Origin: Cheilinus undulatus | Taxonomy: Eukaryota; Chordata; Actinopteri; Labriformes; Labridae | DNA length: 64,000 nucleotides | NCBI RefSeq assembly: GCF_018320785.1 | Contig: NW_024571676.1 | Span: 124,001 to 188,000, forward strand | Direction of reading: 5' to 3' | Shown: positions 44,001 through 55,770 of the stretch, piece by piece | Layout of the letters: each line of letters starts with the position of its first letter | How positions within the stretch are numbered: the stretch's first letter is position 1 | Notes under the pieces: model-generated | The model's input: only the letters and a program-made list of their open reading frames with translations | The model's database searches: none | Told to the model about the DNA's origin: nothing | Position numbers and translations under genes: made by a program

Positions 44001-47000
44001 TTGGTAAAAACAATGCTTCAGAACTTAGAGAAATTACTATTCAATTGTAAACTTTTATACCCTGTAGACTGGTAATGCAGCAAAAAACAAAGAAAGTGCA
44101 TCAGAGGTAACATTCCAGTACAAAACTGTATTACACAAGTGTTTTTAACCACATACTGTAAAAAAAGTGACAATTCTGTGAGAAAACAGTGCAAACAACC
44201 TTGTAAAAAAGGCTTAGAGCTGGTTGCCTAGATCAGCACCACGGATCGGCCCTTTCCCACCGATACTTGATCCAGCTTTAAGGGGCTGGATCGGGCTAAT
44301 ACCTGATACCAGGATTGGGATCGGTGCACCCCTATTTTAAACATTTAGCCCATGATAGAGACAGTCTTTCCTATGTAACAACTTACGAGTAACAATTACT
44401 GAACTATTAACTGGCACTAGTAAAGCATACAGTTCTTATTGCCCAATCCAAAAATATGATTGTGTTCATTTTCTGCTGTCCCAAAGACCCATAAATCAAT
44501 CAGACTGCTCTTTAACTTCTTTGGAGAAAAATTCTCTCTTTTTGAAGATAAGTGTGAATTATTGTTGAATGATCGCAGAGAGAAAGAGGGAGAGGGGGAG
44601 AGAATGGGAAAAGAGCGGTGTGCGGTGCTGTCAGTCCACAGTTTGATTTTTTTGCTTTAAAATGAACTAAAGTCAATCAGATCAGACAGTGTAGATATCA
44701 GGCAGTGGATGACATCAACGAGGACTAAAACCATCATCGGCACTAGACACGCCCTCAAATGGTTAGCTCGGTTGTGGTGGAAAAGCAAATCCCCTGCAGC
44801 ACGGGGCTTCTGAGTCCAACCAAGTAGAGCTGAGCTGCTCCATGTAATGGAAGAGCCCCATCAACTAGCCTTTCTCAGCAGCGCCTTTAAGCAGCCTTTC
44901 TCTGGTATCATCAGAGGCACGCCAGGGTGCTTATTATTTAACCAAGAATTACCATGAATAATCAGATCATTGGTTATCCCAAAATAAAGAATCAATATTG
45001 TTTCATATGCTCCTGAAGCCCATCAGTGCAGGGTCATGCGGTTTTTCTCAGTTCCACAGGTGTTTATTGAGTGAGAAATGCATTAAATGTGTTTTAAGGT
45101 CCATAAGACCACTATGCATTTCATCCAAGGTATTTAATTGTCTCTTTAGATATTTATCTCATTTATTCTATTACTGCATTAATCCATTAGCTGTCGTAGG
45201 GATGTAAAATGTCATAATTTTAGTATTTTTTGAATGGGGTGACCTGGGATATTTACACATTTTAATGGGTGCCTTGACAGAAAAAAAGTGAAACAGTGTG
45301 AAACACTGGCTGAATTTTTATCCTAATATGATTGTATCATTCGTGCCTTGAGCCATGGAAAACAATACAGGGTACTTTCTAGGAGAGTTTAATGGTTTCT
45401 TTATTCTATTACTTATTTATTATTTCTTAATCATCATATATATTGAATGAATACTTACACAAAGCAGAACTGCCTTATTTCTATCCAGCAATTACCAATA
45501 CACTAAAATGTTGCATCAATTTTCCTGAACTTTTGCTGTCACAAACATCTAATGACTCAGCTAAGGATGCAAGAAATTGGATTTTTGCTCGTGTCCAATA
45601 TTCTGAGGAACAAAGAAAAAAGACTAGCTGAAGTAAATCTGTTGACAATACCATGATTAACTTTACAAGCTAATACCTGCTAATACTGATATCATGCTGA
45701 TAATATTGTTCACCCCTAGACTCAACCGTCTTTAGAAGACCAGTTAGATATCATAGAATATAAAAAGGAAGATGATGATCCACACTATGTCCCCCACTAC
45801 AAAAATATAGCTATAGCAGCGCTCAAACCTAATGGTTCCTCCTTTTTTATATCATTTTTACCTCTTATGTGTCCTCTGTGTCTTTTCCATGACCAGTGCT
45901 GATTTCAGCTGTTTTGAGGTCAGTTTGGATGCTCATAATAACGGATGTTTTTCCCTCTCATGTAGTGTCTCCGGTTGGAGAGCCGGGGCATGCTGAGGGG
46001 TCGCACAGCTGCCCCATTCTGCACCCAGGCTGAAGAGCCCCGAAAATCAGCAGCCAAAAAAGCCAAGACAGCAACAAAGAGTAAGGATATTATGGTTTTG
46101 TTGCCTCTCTCAAGCTCTATGTTTACAGTTAAATGTTTTAATGGATGTTCACTATTTTATATAATGATGTCACACTGGAGAATCACCCATTCTTAATAAA
46201 TCACACTTTTTCCTTACCGTGCATGAAACATGCCAAACATCTAAAATGTCTTTTTCTCCCAAGGATTCTTCAGTTTTCCTTAAAATAAGAAATAGGTGTT
46301 GCTGATTAACTCATTTTTAATAATGATACTTTTTAATGGGTAATGGTGAGTTGTCTTAATGCACTTTAATGTATAGTACTTTAATGCTTTTAATGCTTAC
46401 TGTTGTGTTCAGGTTATTCTGTTTCTTCTATTTAGCAGTTTTTGGAAAAGTTAAACATGGAAAATTCCAGAAATGCATATATGGGATTACTGCTTTACTT
46501 CATGATTTAACCCTTGTTTTTTTTACCATCATCATCTTCCTCAGCAGCGGACGCTCCGGATGAGAGAGCGACTTTGCTAGCCTACAAGACCACAGTTGCC
46601 TTCCCAGTTAGACTTTCAGAGCCTGTTGTTTTCACAGCTCCATCTGTGGCTGCAGTTGAGACAGAATCCAGCCAAGCTACTGCAGAAACTATCTCAGCTG
46701 CAACAGCTGCAGCACCTGAAGCTGCAGCTGCTCCTGAAGCTGCGGCACCCGAAGCTGCAGCTGCTCCTGAAGCTGCAGCTGCTCCTGAAGCTGCGGCACC
46801 CGAAGCTGCAGCTGCTCCTGAAGCTGCAGCACCTGAAGCTGCAGCTGCTCCTGAGTCTGTAGCACCAGAAGCTGCAGCTGCTCCTGAAGCTGTAGTACCC
46901 GAAGCTGCGACTGCTCCTGAAGCTGCTGTCAGTGAACCAGTTGCAGTTGAGCCTGTGGCTGCCGAAGAGGCTCTAGCTACTGAGCTAGTGGATTCAGCTC

Positions 47001-50000
47001 CTCCTGTAGTTGACACTGCTCCACCTGTCATTGATGCCGCTCCTCCTGTAGTTGATGCAGCACCTCCTGTAGTTGACGCCATTCCTGCAGCTGCTGAGTC
47101 CCTCGCTGATGCAAACACTCAAATCTCAGTCCCTGAAGACACTACAGCTGCTGCCTGCACTACTCAAGATGAAGTCCCAACTACTGCAGCCTCATCTGAA
47201 CCTAGTGATGTTACAGCTGATGCATCCTCATCGTCATCCAGTGACTCAGACTCGGACTCAGACTCAGACTCTGAGGATGAGAAGTCAGAAGCAAAGACAG
47301 CAGCCCCAGAAGTCTCAGAGTCTGCTGTAAAAGAAGAGGTCCAGCAGGTTGCAGCAGTGAAGGAAGAAGCTGAAGTTGTTCTTGCTGCTGCAGAGGCCAT
47401 ACAGATAGCTGCTCCAGCAGCTGCAGAAGTGCTTGAAGAAGAAGCTCAAACTGTGGTGGAAGCAGAAGTGTTGGTAGACACTGCTCCTGAGATCTCTACT
47501 GCCACTGAAGACACACTAGAGGGCACCGAGAGCAGTCCTGAAGCTGCAGTGGAGCCAGAAGTCATTACATCTGCTTCTGCATCTGAGGTTGTTGCCAATG
47601 CTGTTCCACCAGGGGAAGCTGCAGCTGAAACCACAGAGCCTGTAGCTGCTGAAGCCCCCTCAGAAGCTGTAGCTGAGCCTGTAGAAGCTGCTGAAGCCCC
47701 CTCAGATGCTGCAGCTAAGCCTGTAGAAGCTGCTGAAGTCCCAGCAGAAGCTGCAGCTGAGCCTGTAGAAGCTGCTGAAGTCCCAGCAGAAGCTGAAGCT
47801 GTCCCCATTGAAGCAGCTGCTGAGGCTGCAGCTGAAGTTTCTGCCCCTGCAGAGAGCTCAGAGGAGTTGTTGGATCCTGCCCTGGTTATTGCTGAAGCTG
47901 CTGACCCCATAAAGGCTACATCTGCCCCTGCAGAAGATGAAATTGCCCCTGTAGAAGCTGATGCGGCTGCCCCTGTAGAAGCTGAAACTGCCCCTCTAGA
48001 GGCAGCCACAGAGCCTTTAGAAGCTGCTTCAGAAGTTGAAGCTACCCCTGTAGAAGCTGAGGTGGCCCCTGTTGAAGCTGAAGTCGCTGCTGAGGCTGCA
48101 GCAGAACTTTCTGCCCCAGTGGAGAGCACAGAAGAGCTGGTGGATCCTGCTCCAGTCGTGGCCGAAGCTGCAGGAGAGGAGCTGCAGGCCGAGGCCCCAG
48201 TTGAAGCTTCTGAGGGTACACACTACACCACCCTGCTTCCCAAATCTCACCCTCTCTCTTTCTTCTTTTGTGGATCTTATATTCCTCACAGATGACCATA
48301 CTTCTCTCTTTATCACTCATAACAGGTTAAATGTAAATTTAAGGTTGTTAACCAGTCATCACCCCTTCTCATAAAGTAGTTGTTGTTGCTTTCACATTAT
48401 TTACTGTTCCATGGTTGCCACATCTAACATCTCATTGCCTTGGTTTTTTAAGGGGTTTTTGCATGCTTGGATGCAGTGTATGCATATTTATATCATGCTT
48501 GCAGGGCTTTTTGGTGCATTGATTTTCTTTTCACATTTTCTGCATTTGATTTTCCTCACTTGTGCTTGCAACCTTCAGTCTATGGCTGAGATATATTGGA
48601 GTTCTTTCTGTGATATATTAGTCATGCCAAAGAAATAGTCAGTATATGAAATGAAGGCTTAAATACGTAAAAAAAAAAGGTATTATTAATTTTATTTCTT
48701 AATTAATTTAGCGGCTAGTTGATGTAGCCTCAAAACACCAAACCCAATGATAATTTTAATAGATTTTGTCATGCAAGTTATTGAAACTTGTGCTCAGGAA
48801 CAAGGGAGAAAAATATTGATTTTTGGTAATCAGTATATCGATCATGTAATGCAATTGCATTAATAACCCATGCAAGGCCACCTAATGGTGTGTAAAACCA
48901 ATCCTAATTAAAGAAATGTATTTACTTTTATTTTAAACCTAAATAAACCAGATTTATTTCCAAAAGCAACAAAAATACACGTTGTATTTATTGTTGCCTG
49001 GTCCAGAATGTAAACTTCCTCTTCTTTTATTTTTTTTAGATTTTAATTTCTCCCATAGCTGATTGGAGCCAGGCCCAGCCCAGGCATAGTCTGTTAAGGA
49101 AATGCTGCATAGTTAGGGAGTAGCCTCTGCTTTTCATAGCACTCCAGCTCAAATGGAAGTGTGTAGAGGGAGAAAAAAGGATCTGGTGTCCAGATTGGCC
49201 CAGATTTTTTATCTTTGTAAGGCTGGCCACACACTACAGGATTTTAAGCCCAATTTTAGGCAAGATTTGATTCCCCCAACGATTGTGTGGGCGTATAGCG
49301 AATGGAGCCTTGTCGCAAACAATTATTTGTCTGAGTAGTCTGCATGTGTGTGGTGTCAACACGATTCATTTACTGCTCCAAATCGCGTTGTAGCCTCCCA
49401 GACCCTGAATCGTAAATATCAAACATGTTTGATATTTACAATTTAGGTCATAGTGCCGCTGATGGAGTACCCACAACAACCAATAAGAGCGAGCACACCA
49501 GTTAGCGTCACCAGACGGATCATACGTACTTTCACCACTCACAACCATAAACACAACTGTACCTTAATTCCAGCCAGGATTTCATCTTGAGTCTTTCCCT
49601 TGTTTTATGATTTTTGCTGCACCTGTAACGCATGCCAGGACAGCCTGTTGTGGAGAGACAGCAAGATGGTATCGACAGGTTTTTTTTTCTGAAGTCACGT
49701 GATCATGTGAGGTCGTAGGCAGGCCGGCTGGTGTGTGGTCTCCAGGGATCTGACAGTCTGGCTGAGTCATCTAGTGTGTGCATTCAGAGGATTAATGTAC
49801 AGGTCACAACTTGTCCACGAGAGCGTTTTGGAGTTGTTGGATTGTGTATTTAATGAGTTTGATGAGGGAAAGCCGGAATACTGTCTGCTTACATTAAGTT
49901 GGCACAGCAGGTCCGAACTCGGCAGCGGCGATCTAAAAATAGCTTGGACCGTCAAACTGAAGGTAACGAACCTATTACTAAGACTATAGGAATTATGGCA

Positions 50001-53000
50001 ATGGCCGAATTTGCCAGAATGTTGAAGTATCCCTTTAAAGTTCCTGCAAAATAATAAATCTTAATTTTAGGTTTGTTGTATGACAGGCCATCTCTAAATT
50101 TATAAAGGCTTTATAATTTATAAGCTTCAATATCATGAAAACTGAGGCAGTAATATGTGCTCTAGGATGGTGTAGATGTTCAGTTGAATAAGCTGAAGCC
50201 GCACCCACTCACGAGAAAAATGATCTCTCCGATTTTAAAAAATGCTTCCGATCAGAGTGCAGCTGCCCAGGCCCATGCCAGAAAGGAGATCTTTAACTCT
50301 TTTCTTGTACAAATCTCTGTTATGATGCTGCTAATGCCCTGTACCACTGTGACTGATAGATTTGGGAAATTTACTTTACAGTGTTAACTTTCAATGAAGG
50401 CAGTGACACCAGCACACCACAGACTATGCTGAGATTAACTGTTAGGTGAATTTATATCATTGTAGCATTATGCCTCCTACAGACTGTGTGTTTTAGCAAT
50501 CTTTTTAGTTTGTGGTATGCTACACAGTGGGTCATGAATCTCATAGGATATCAAGTTTGATGTATGCAGACTGTACGATGACAACTCCCACAAGATTGCT
50601 TAATTGCAGGCTAGGACATATACAAGAAATCAACCTCATCGGCATGCATCATTCATCTGTGTCGCCAATGCCATGGTAAATCATGAAGCAAGGCAACAAC
50701 AAAGCCATTGTAATTTTAGCATTTGTATACTTAGAAAAACTGCTGAGATCAAGATTTTCCACCTTGTTGGAATCCCTCAGACTTCTGCTTTTTGGCATTG
50801 TCTCCATCCCAATGCTTGTTAGTTTGTTTGCGCCAGTGTTGGGTTTACTGCTGCGTCATTTCTTCCTACATTCCTATTGATTGGTAAGATGTAGGTCACA
50901 GGAGCAGTGACATTGTGAGATAGTCATCCTAAATTTCTGACACATTCTGTCAACCTGTCTCTCGGTGCAATGTAGGACCACTGTTTTAGAGCCACGGCCA
51001 AAGGTATTGCCACAGTTGGTCATGCTTCGTCTGGGACAGCTCAAAATTGCACAGTGTGTACCAGACTTTAGGGGGCAGGTTAATTTTAAGTCTAGTGATG
51101 TCATGGACTCAGATTTTTGCCATGCTCAAATAAAACCAAGCCAGGAAAACCATGGACAACTTTCTAACGGTCCAAATAAAAAAATCTGTCAAGTATAGAT
51201 CTCTGTGTTTTAAATGTTTAGAGCAACCTTATCCCAAAATATCTTGTGTGTTAAGACACAAAGTTTGGATTTCACTTTACAAGGACTTTTAAACAGACTT
51301 TAGTTCAAGGAATGATGATGAGTAAAGAAAAAGACTTCAGCTGACATAAGTCTATTGGTCCAGCCTAAAACTACACATATTTTTTGTGAAGCCTGTATTT
51401 ACAGCTGATATAGGCAGATTATTTTAGCTAAATATATATTGTAAATATTGAAAGAAATTTTCATATTAGCCCAAACCAGTAATTCACTTTATAAGCCAAT
51501 ATTTGCCGATATCATACTGATACTGTATGTATCCTAATCTTTTCCACCAAGAAATGCGTACAGTACAGTTCTTAGCTTTTCTTTAATAAAGACATGTTGT
51601 GAATTTCTGCCATTAAAGTGAATCTCTTCACTGACAGAAGCTAATTTTTACTGGCTTTCAGTACAGCCAAAGCCCCTCCTTTAAATACTACAAACTCATG
51701 TGGTGGCAGGTCAGGAAAAGAGCAGAAGCACATCTTTCTGTGCAGACAAGATTTCAGTGCAGTTCTATGCAACACAACCTAACCACTCCTGTAGCTACTG
51801 CCTTGTTCTCCTTAAATGATGTTTATTGGTCTGGTCATTTTTAAAAATAATCAGATAATCAATCAGCTTTGCAAGGTTAGACCTGCACCATATGAGAAAT
51901 AAATGAAATGTGCAATACTTTGCAAAATTGTGATAAGGATATGAAGTGCAATAAATGAGCTAAAATTCTCTGCTCTGCCTAGCTTTTTCTAAAGCTGTTT
52001 GCAACACGTTTCCCATGAATCCAAAATAAATGCAAAAAGCATTGTTTCTTCACCTCTAAATCATCTAAATCAATCATCAAGAATTAACCCAAGGTTAGCT
52101 GTTGGCTTCAGCTGAGCATTGCTTTAATAGTATAGTAGGGATGCATGGGACTACCTGCACATCAGTATCAGCAGATAATAGCTTTGACAGTCAAATATTA
52201 ATATTCTGCCAGTATTAAAGACCCTGTAAAGTGAAATCCAAAGTTTTTGTCTTAACACTCTAGATATGTTGGAATATGGTTGTTGTAAACATGTGAAAAC
52301 TCTGAGATCTACATGGACTGAATTCTGGATCTAGGCCATTTCACCTCTTTCCTGGCTTGGTTTCATGTGGGCGAGGCCAATATGTGGGCTCGCGATGTCA
52401 TGAGCCCACAGTAGGGAATGACCCTGCCCTTCCAACGCTACAAAATTGTGGAAGGAAGCAGTCACCTGGAGCAGGGTCTTCTGGGATTATTTTGTTCAAA
52501 AGAATTCCCTCTTGTACCGTTCTATAATGGTTATGTTTCATTGCAAAGTTACAATTATGCATGTTTTGTTTATTGGTTCATGTTTTTAGGGGAAAATACT
52601 TTTCCAACTGTGACACCATGAGTGAGGGGTATAATGCTGCAGACTAGGCTGCCTGTATGTGTCCTAATCTGTGGTTCTAAATAAAAGATAGCTGCTTATG
52701 CTCACTGCGTGAGTTCTTGTCAAACTCATTCAACTTATCTATGAGCCACTCCTCATCACAGTTTACCACTATCTTAAGTCCCAGAGCAGTTCGTCTCAGT
52801 GGAGCAACAGTGGTCTATGGATCATTTAAAGTATCATGGCAGAGATTTGAACAGACTTTGTCTCTTCTTCTAAGGTCAACAAAAGGTCAAAAGACAGGCT
52901 AATGGCATGAGTGCTTTCCTCCATTCAGATTGTAACATTTTTAAAACCTGAGAGGATCATATTCCTCCTGAGTGGGCGTGGCTTCAGCTCATTCAACAGA

Positions 53001-55640
53001 CAGCCCACACCATCCCGGAGCAGATTTTACTGCCTCATTTTTCATGATTTGAAGCTTAATTTTATAAACTTGGAGATGCTTTATTTGACTGAAATTTGAC
53101 CTGGGGGTTCATAACACAGTGATCTATTATACGTCAAACTTAAATACAGATTTATTTTTACTTTACAGGGTCTTCAACAGAGACCTGCTGAACATGAACA
53201 TAACAACATGAACATTTGTTCATGGTATTATTGGTTATACATATCATCTGTATAAATCATGTATTGGCCTTAAATATCTAGAAAATATACAACTCTACCA
53301 TCAGGTAAGGTGGTTGTGTAAGGCAAGACACTTTCTGTTTGATGACAATGAAAGGGTGTCTAAATATCTGTTTCAGCTAAAATAAGTTTGGAAATGCCTC
53401 ATATTTCCAAATCAAGTATCTGCACCCCTAATTCTCAAGCATCCATTCAGCTAGACAAATGTATGAATGAACGAGGCACCATTTCCATTAAATAATTTAC
53501 TGTGGTAAATTCAAACTTTTTCAGTATTTATTATGGATGCTCATAATGCAACAATAATAGCATTGTACAGCCATATTGCAAACTAAGGTGTAGCCTTGTA
53601 TTTTTTGACACATTTGTTTAAAAAATGCATTGGTAGTGCTTGCTGAGCTCTGTGGCACTAATCCTGTTCATATTTCTGCCTTTACACCATCCTTTCATAC
53701 TTTACTCTTTTTTTATCCCCTCCTTTGGCCTCCTTGCAGTCAGCACCTCCATCTTCACTCCCAGAGTATTTGTTCCATATTTGGCTCATGTTTGGTACCT
53801 ATTGCTTACTCTTTTTTTTTTTTTTTTTTGCTTGAAATGCTATATTGAGCAAAGGTTTCCAGGTTAATGTTAATGTTACAGGTAATGCTTTCTCTGTGCC
53901 GGGTAATGCTATTGCTAACAGTAATGTTAGAGTGCACATGGTCATATTGTTTTTTCATTCCCCAACAGCAGCTGGACGAGCAGAAGCTAGGAGTGGCTGG
54001 AGTCAGGGGAAGTGTTTCAGGAGGCAGAATTACCCAGTTATACAGATGTTTGACTGAATCAACAACAGGAAATCTGATGATTCAAACCCATTAGCAGGTC
54101 TAGATTTTAAACCATGGGTTTTTTTTTGACACATTTAGGGTCTTGATGACTAAAAGGCACTAAAGCTTGAAAATGTTTGACTTTCATTTTTTAAATATGT
54201 CAAAAATGACTATCTAATGACTGAAAGATATATGCATGTTTTTGGTGTGATGAATGACTATCTTAATTAAAAACATTAAAATTACAATTATTATTATCCA
54301 CATTTTATCGGGAATACAAGTTTCAGATTTGGTTCATCCCAAATACGCCCAATATTAGAGAAATTATCAGAAGATATTTTTATATCTGCTGGTGCCAATA
54401 TCATGCAATACTATCACACATCCCTAATTTTTATTAAATGTTATCATTATTTTGATATAAATTTTTCATTACTTGAAAAATGTCAGTCTACAGCCAGTCT
54501 AATGTCCCAAAGGAACCATAGTGTGGTGGCCCCTCAAGCATTTGCTCAAATTCCAGTTGGCCAGTCTGTCTGTACTATCAGTTTAGTTTTGTGTCAGCTG
54601 CAAAAAATTGCCTGAATATTTGTCAAAAAGGCAAATCTCTGCAGTGATCATTTCTGCAGCAGTATCAGACTCCTAGAACAACAGTCGTAGCCTGTCAGTG
54701 ACAAAAGCAACCTTGTAAGGTTTATCTCAAAATATCTTCTCGGGCCATTACAGCCAATTTCAGACCCCAACGTGTTTAAAATAGAGCCCAGGTTTAAAAA
54801 TGCTAAAGTTACTCTTTCAGTGTTAAATCTTGGATCAAACATTCATGTCTCTGCGTCTGTTAGTAGGTCTTTCTTTACCCCACACTTTCAGACCAGCTGG
54901 GTGACTCTGCTTCCTGAAAGGGCCCCCTTGATGTCTCAGTTGTTAATTTCACCTCTTGTTTATTTCTCTCCCTTTAACTCCATAAATCTCCTCGTTACAT
55001 GAAAACTTGGGATTGGCATGGTTCTGACTAATGAAAAATGTGAATATGACTTTTGGTGTATTCCTCTGTGTTTTTCCTGAAATGTTGTCTTTAACTCAAC
55101 TGCCACAGCATGGGTAAACATGGTTTCCAGGAGAGATTTAAATTATTACAATCAGCACCTTGGAGGCTTTTCACACCCGTGCCGTTACACTCTGTTGGGG
55201 GTAATGCTGCCAAAGGAAATGTCCCGCCGTAAACCACCTTTTTCAGCATGTGTGAAAATGTAAATGAGCTGTCTGATGGAAAATCTCTCAGTATCTGAAG
55301 AGCAGGCCACATTTTTATCTAACTTATCATAGATGCCTAAATGAAGGTCTAGTGACACCTCTTGATGCATGAAAATCAGCTACAAAGATAAGCACATAGT
55401 TAAAACCCAGAAGGATGTGTTTACGCTCTTTTCTATCAGCTTTTTCTAATGCTTACTTTTGTTTCTCCCCCTCCTTCTGCAGAGGCTGCAGCAGCGGTGC
55501 CTCCAGAGCCTGAGGAGCCTTTTGACAACAGCACTTACAAAAACTACCAGCACCATGACTACACCCCCTACACATTTGCAGACCTGGATGTAGAGATGGC
55601 CAAGTTTCGCCTCCCTCAGCCGTCCTCGGGCAGACAGTAG
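38045..55640 (+). CDS. ndufv3: NADH dehydrogenase [ubiquinone] flavoprotein 3, mitochondrial (complex I accessory subunit); four exons
   Basis: Join 38045-38089, 45966-46080, 46545-48215 (cassette), 55483-55640. The product is an accessory subunit of respiratory complex I, attached to the NADH-oxidising (NDUFV1/NDUFV2) tip in the mitochondrial matrix. What is seen: an Arg-rich, nearly acid-free N-terminus ([15 protein letters not shown], then [13 protein letters not shown]) that fits a mitochondrial presequence, and a C-terminal block containing [19 protein letters not shown] and [13 protein letters not shown], the conserved signature of NDUFV3. All splice sites are GT-AG. The phases are 0, 1, 1, so skipping exon 3 keeps frame: short form 105 aa (human short form about 108), long form 662 aa. 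A large alternatively used third exon is known in mammals, where it is shorter and differently composed. ATTAAA at 55748 followed by GT-rich sequence marks the 3' end. Sure of identity; isoform use is inferred. Confidence 0.95.
40132..40543. mobile_element. hAT-like MITE (CCAGCCCTA ends)
   Basis: Ends TAGGGCTAGACGATTATAG and, reversed, TAGGGCTGGACAATTAATTG, with a degenerate 8-bp duplication (TTTGAAAT/GTTAAAAT, 6 of 8). The AT-rich core contains ATCACGATTA repeats. Non-coding. Confidence 0.65.
42110..42330. repeat. Harbinger-like MITE end
   Basis: CTACGAGGCTTTTCCACCAT, CGAAGCGAGCCAGCCCCACC and TGGTAAAGTGGTTCACAG resemble the ends of GGTTCGG/GGAAA MITEs; a related end occurs at 44760-44785 (GGTTAGCTCGGTTGTGGTGG). 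Boundaries uncertain. Confidence 0.35.
43769..44334. mobile_element. hAT-like MITE with perfect 8-bp target duplication
   Basis: 566 bp; ends TAGGGATGCACCGATCC and, reversed, TAGGGGTGCACCGATCC. Flanked by TTTTAAAC (43761-43768 and 44335-44342). Inner GATCCGATACC and GGATCGGG blocks are typical of the fish family with GATACCGATTCCGATAC repeats. Non-coding. Confidence 0.9.
45966..46080 (+). CDS. ndufv3: ndufv3 exon 2
   Basis: 115 nt, bounded by the acceptor TTTTTCCCTCTCATGTAG and the donor A|GTAAGG. It encodes the rest of the presequence ([20 protein letters not shown]) and then a basic, Lys/Ala-rich stretch ([16 protein letters not shown]). The exon ends in phase 1 with a single A. This A makes AAG (Lys) when joined to exon 4 and ACA (Thr) when joined to exon 3. 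Presequence cleavage probably falls near the FCTQ segment (inference). Confidence 0.9.
46545..48215 (+). CDS. ndufv3: ndufv3 exon 3: 1671-bp Ala/Glu/Pro-rich cassette exon
   Basis: Open throughout, 557 codons exactly, so it can be included or skipped without a frame change. The acceptor is TCTTCCTCAG and the donor GAGG|GTACAC. Content in order: a short unique N-terminal part; PEAAAA-type repeats (about 46709-46925); PPVVDA repeats (about 46997-47085); a Ser/Asp run (about 47225-47280, [18 protein letters not shown], a likely casein-kinase target); four consecutive 14-residue units of the [14 protein letters not shown] type (42 bp each, 47645-47812); then two diverged copies of a [14 protein letters not shown] segment (about 47836 and 48108). 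No hydrophobic core, so almost certainly disordered. The repeats also leave two long antisense frames open; these have no homology and are ignored. Confidence 0.88.
49224..49780. mobile_element. Non-autonomous DNA transposon (ACACACTA ends)
   Basis: Left CCACACACTACAGGATTTTA, right, reversed, ACACACTAGATGACTCAGCC. The inner right part GGTCTCCAGGGATCTGACAG continues the inverted pattern. No transposase. Confidence 0.5.
49798..50036 (+). repeat. Second copy of the 6.4-kb interspersed repeat
   Basis: Shares GTCACAACTTGTCCACGAGA and GTTTTGGAGTTGTTGGATTG at one end, and ACCTATTACTAAGACTA and AATTTGCCAGAATGTTGAAG at the other, with 6425-6665 (opposite strand). The middle (CAGGTCCGAACTCGGCAGCG..) differs. 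Confidence 0.65.
52218..53174. mobile_element. MITE-like element with AAGACCCTGTAAAGT ends
   Basis: 957 bp; left AAGACCCTGTAAAGTGAAAT, right reversed AAGACCCTGTAAAGTAAAAA. A related fragment with GTTTGGATTTCACTTTACA lies at 51260. Target duplication not clear. Non-coding. Confidence 0.65.
55483..55640 (+). CDS. ndufv3: ndufv3 exon 4: conserved C-terminal domain and stop
   Basis: 158 nt after the acceptor CCCCCTCCTTCTGCAG. It encodes [20 protein letters not shown], then [20 protein letters not shown] and [13 protein letters not shown], ending at TAG (55638-55640). This is the part of NDUFV3 conserved across vertebrates and the part that packs on complex I. The first two bases (AG) complete the split codon from either exon 2 or exon 3, which fits optional use of exon 3. 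Confidence 0.95.
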
Positions 55641-55770
55641 AGGAAACCTTTCTAAAGCTTAAAGAAGATGATGATATTGTTGTCCCTTGTTACTTATGAT
55701 CGACCCCCATTACCTGTCAGATCTGCATGAAATTATGCTGTTATATTATTAAAATATACAAATGAGAAAT
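55641..55770 (+). terminator. ndufv3: ndufv3 3'UTR and poly(A) signal
   Basis: Short 3'UTR after the TAG. ATTAAA (55748-55753), the commonest variant of the poly(A) hexamer, is followed 20-50 nt later by GTGTGTGCTT and GGTGTGATGCTGTTGTG, a GU-rich downstream element. Cleavage is expected near 55765-55775. Confidence 0.7.

Larger units (their letters stand above)
38090..45965 (+). other. ndufv3: ndufv3 intron 1, filled with MITE-like repeats
   Basis: 7876 nt. From 38790 to 42100 many copies of a non-autonomous family recur, with ends of the GGGATGCA type and inner TTGGATTTTTGCCAATATTC and TATCTGCTGATAC motifs (for example 39515, 39825, 40684, 41014, 41880, 45565). Specific elements are listed separately. 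A (TA)n run lies at 40757-40779. No further ndufv3 exon seen. Confidence 0.5.
48216..55482 (+). other. ndufv3: ndufv3 intron 3
   Basis: 7267 nt. Holds repeats at 49224-49780, 49798-50036 and 52218-53174, copies of the TATCTGCTGAT family (51400-51530, 52135-52215, 54330-54425) and a T-run (53812-53830). No further coding exon with matching phase was found. Confidence 0.5.

Noticed and set aside
46582-48129. Two long minus-strand frames (178 and 227 codons) opposite ndufv3 exon 3
   Set aside because: They are Ala/Ser/Thr-Gly strings that mirror the GCT/GCA/GAA codon repeats of the sense exon; no start context, splice sites or domains.
53940-54060. Extra ndufv3 exon after CCCCAACAG
   Set aside because: An acceptor-like site and a short frame ([12 protein letters not shown]) exist, but no matching donor in phase 1 and no family likeness.
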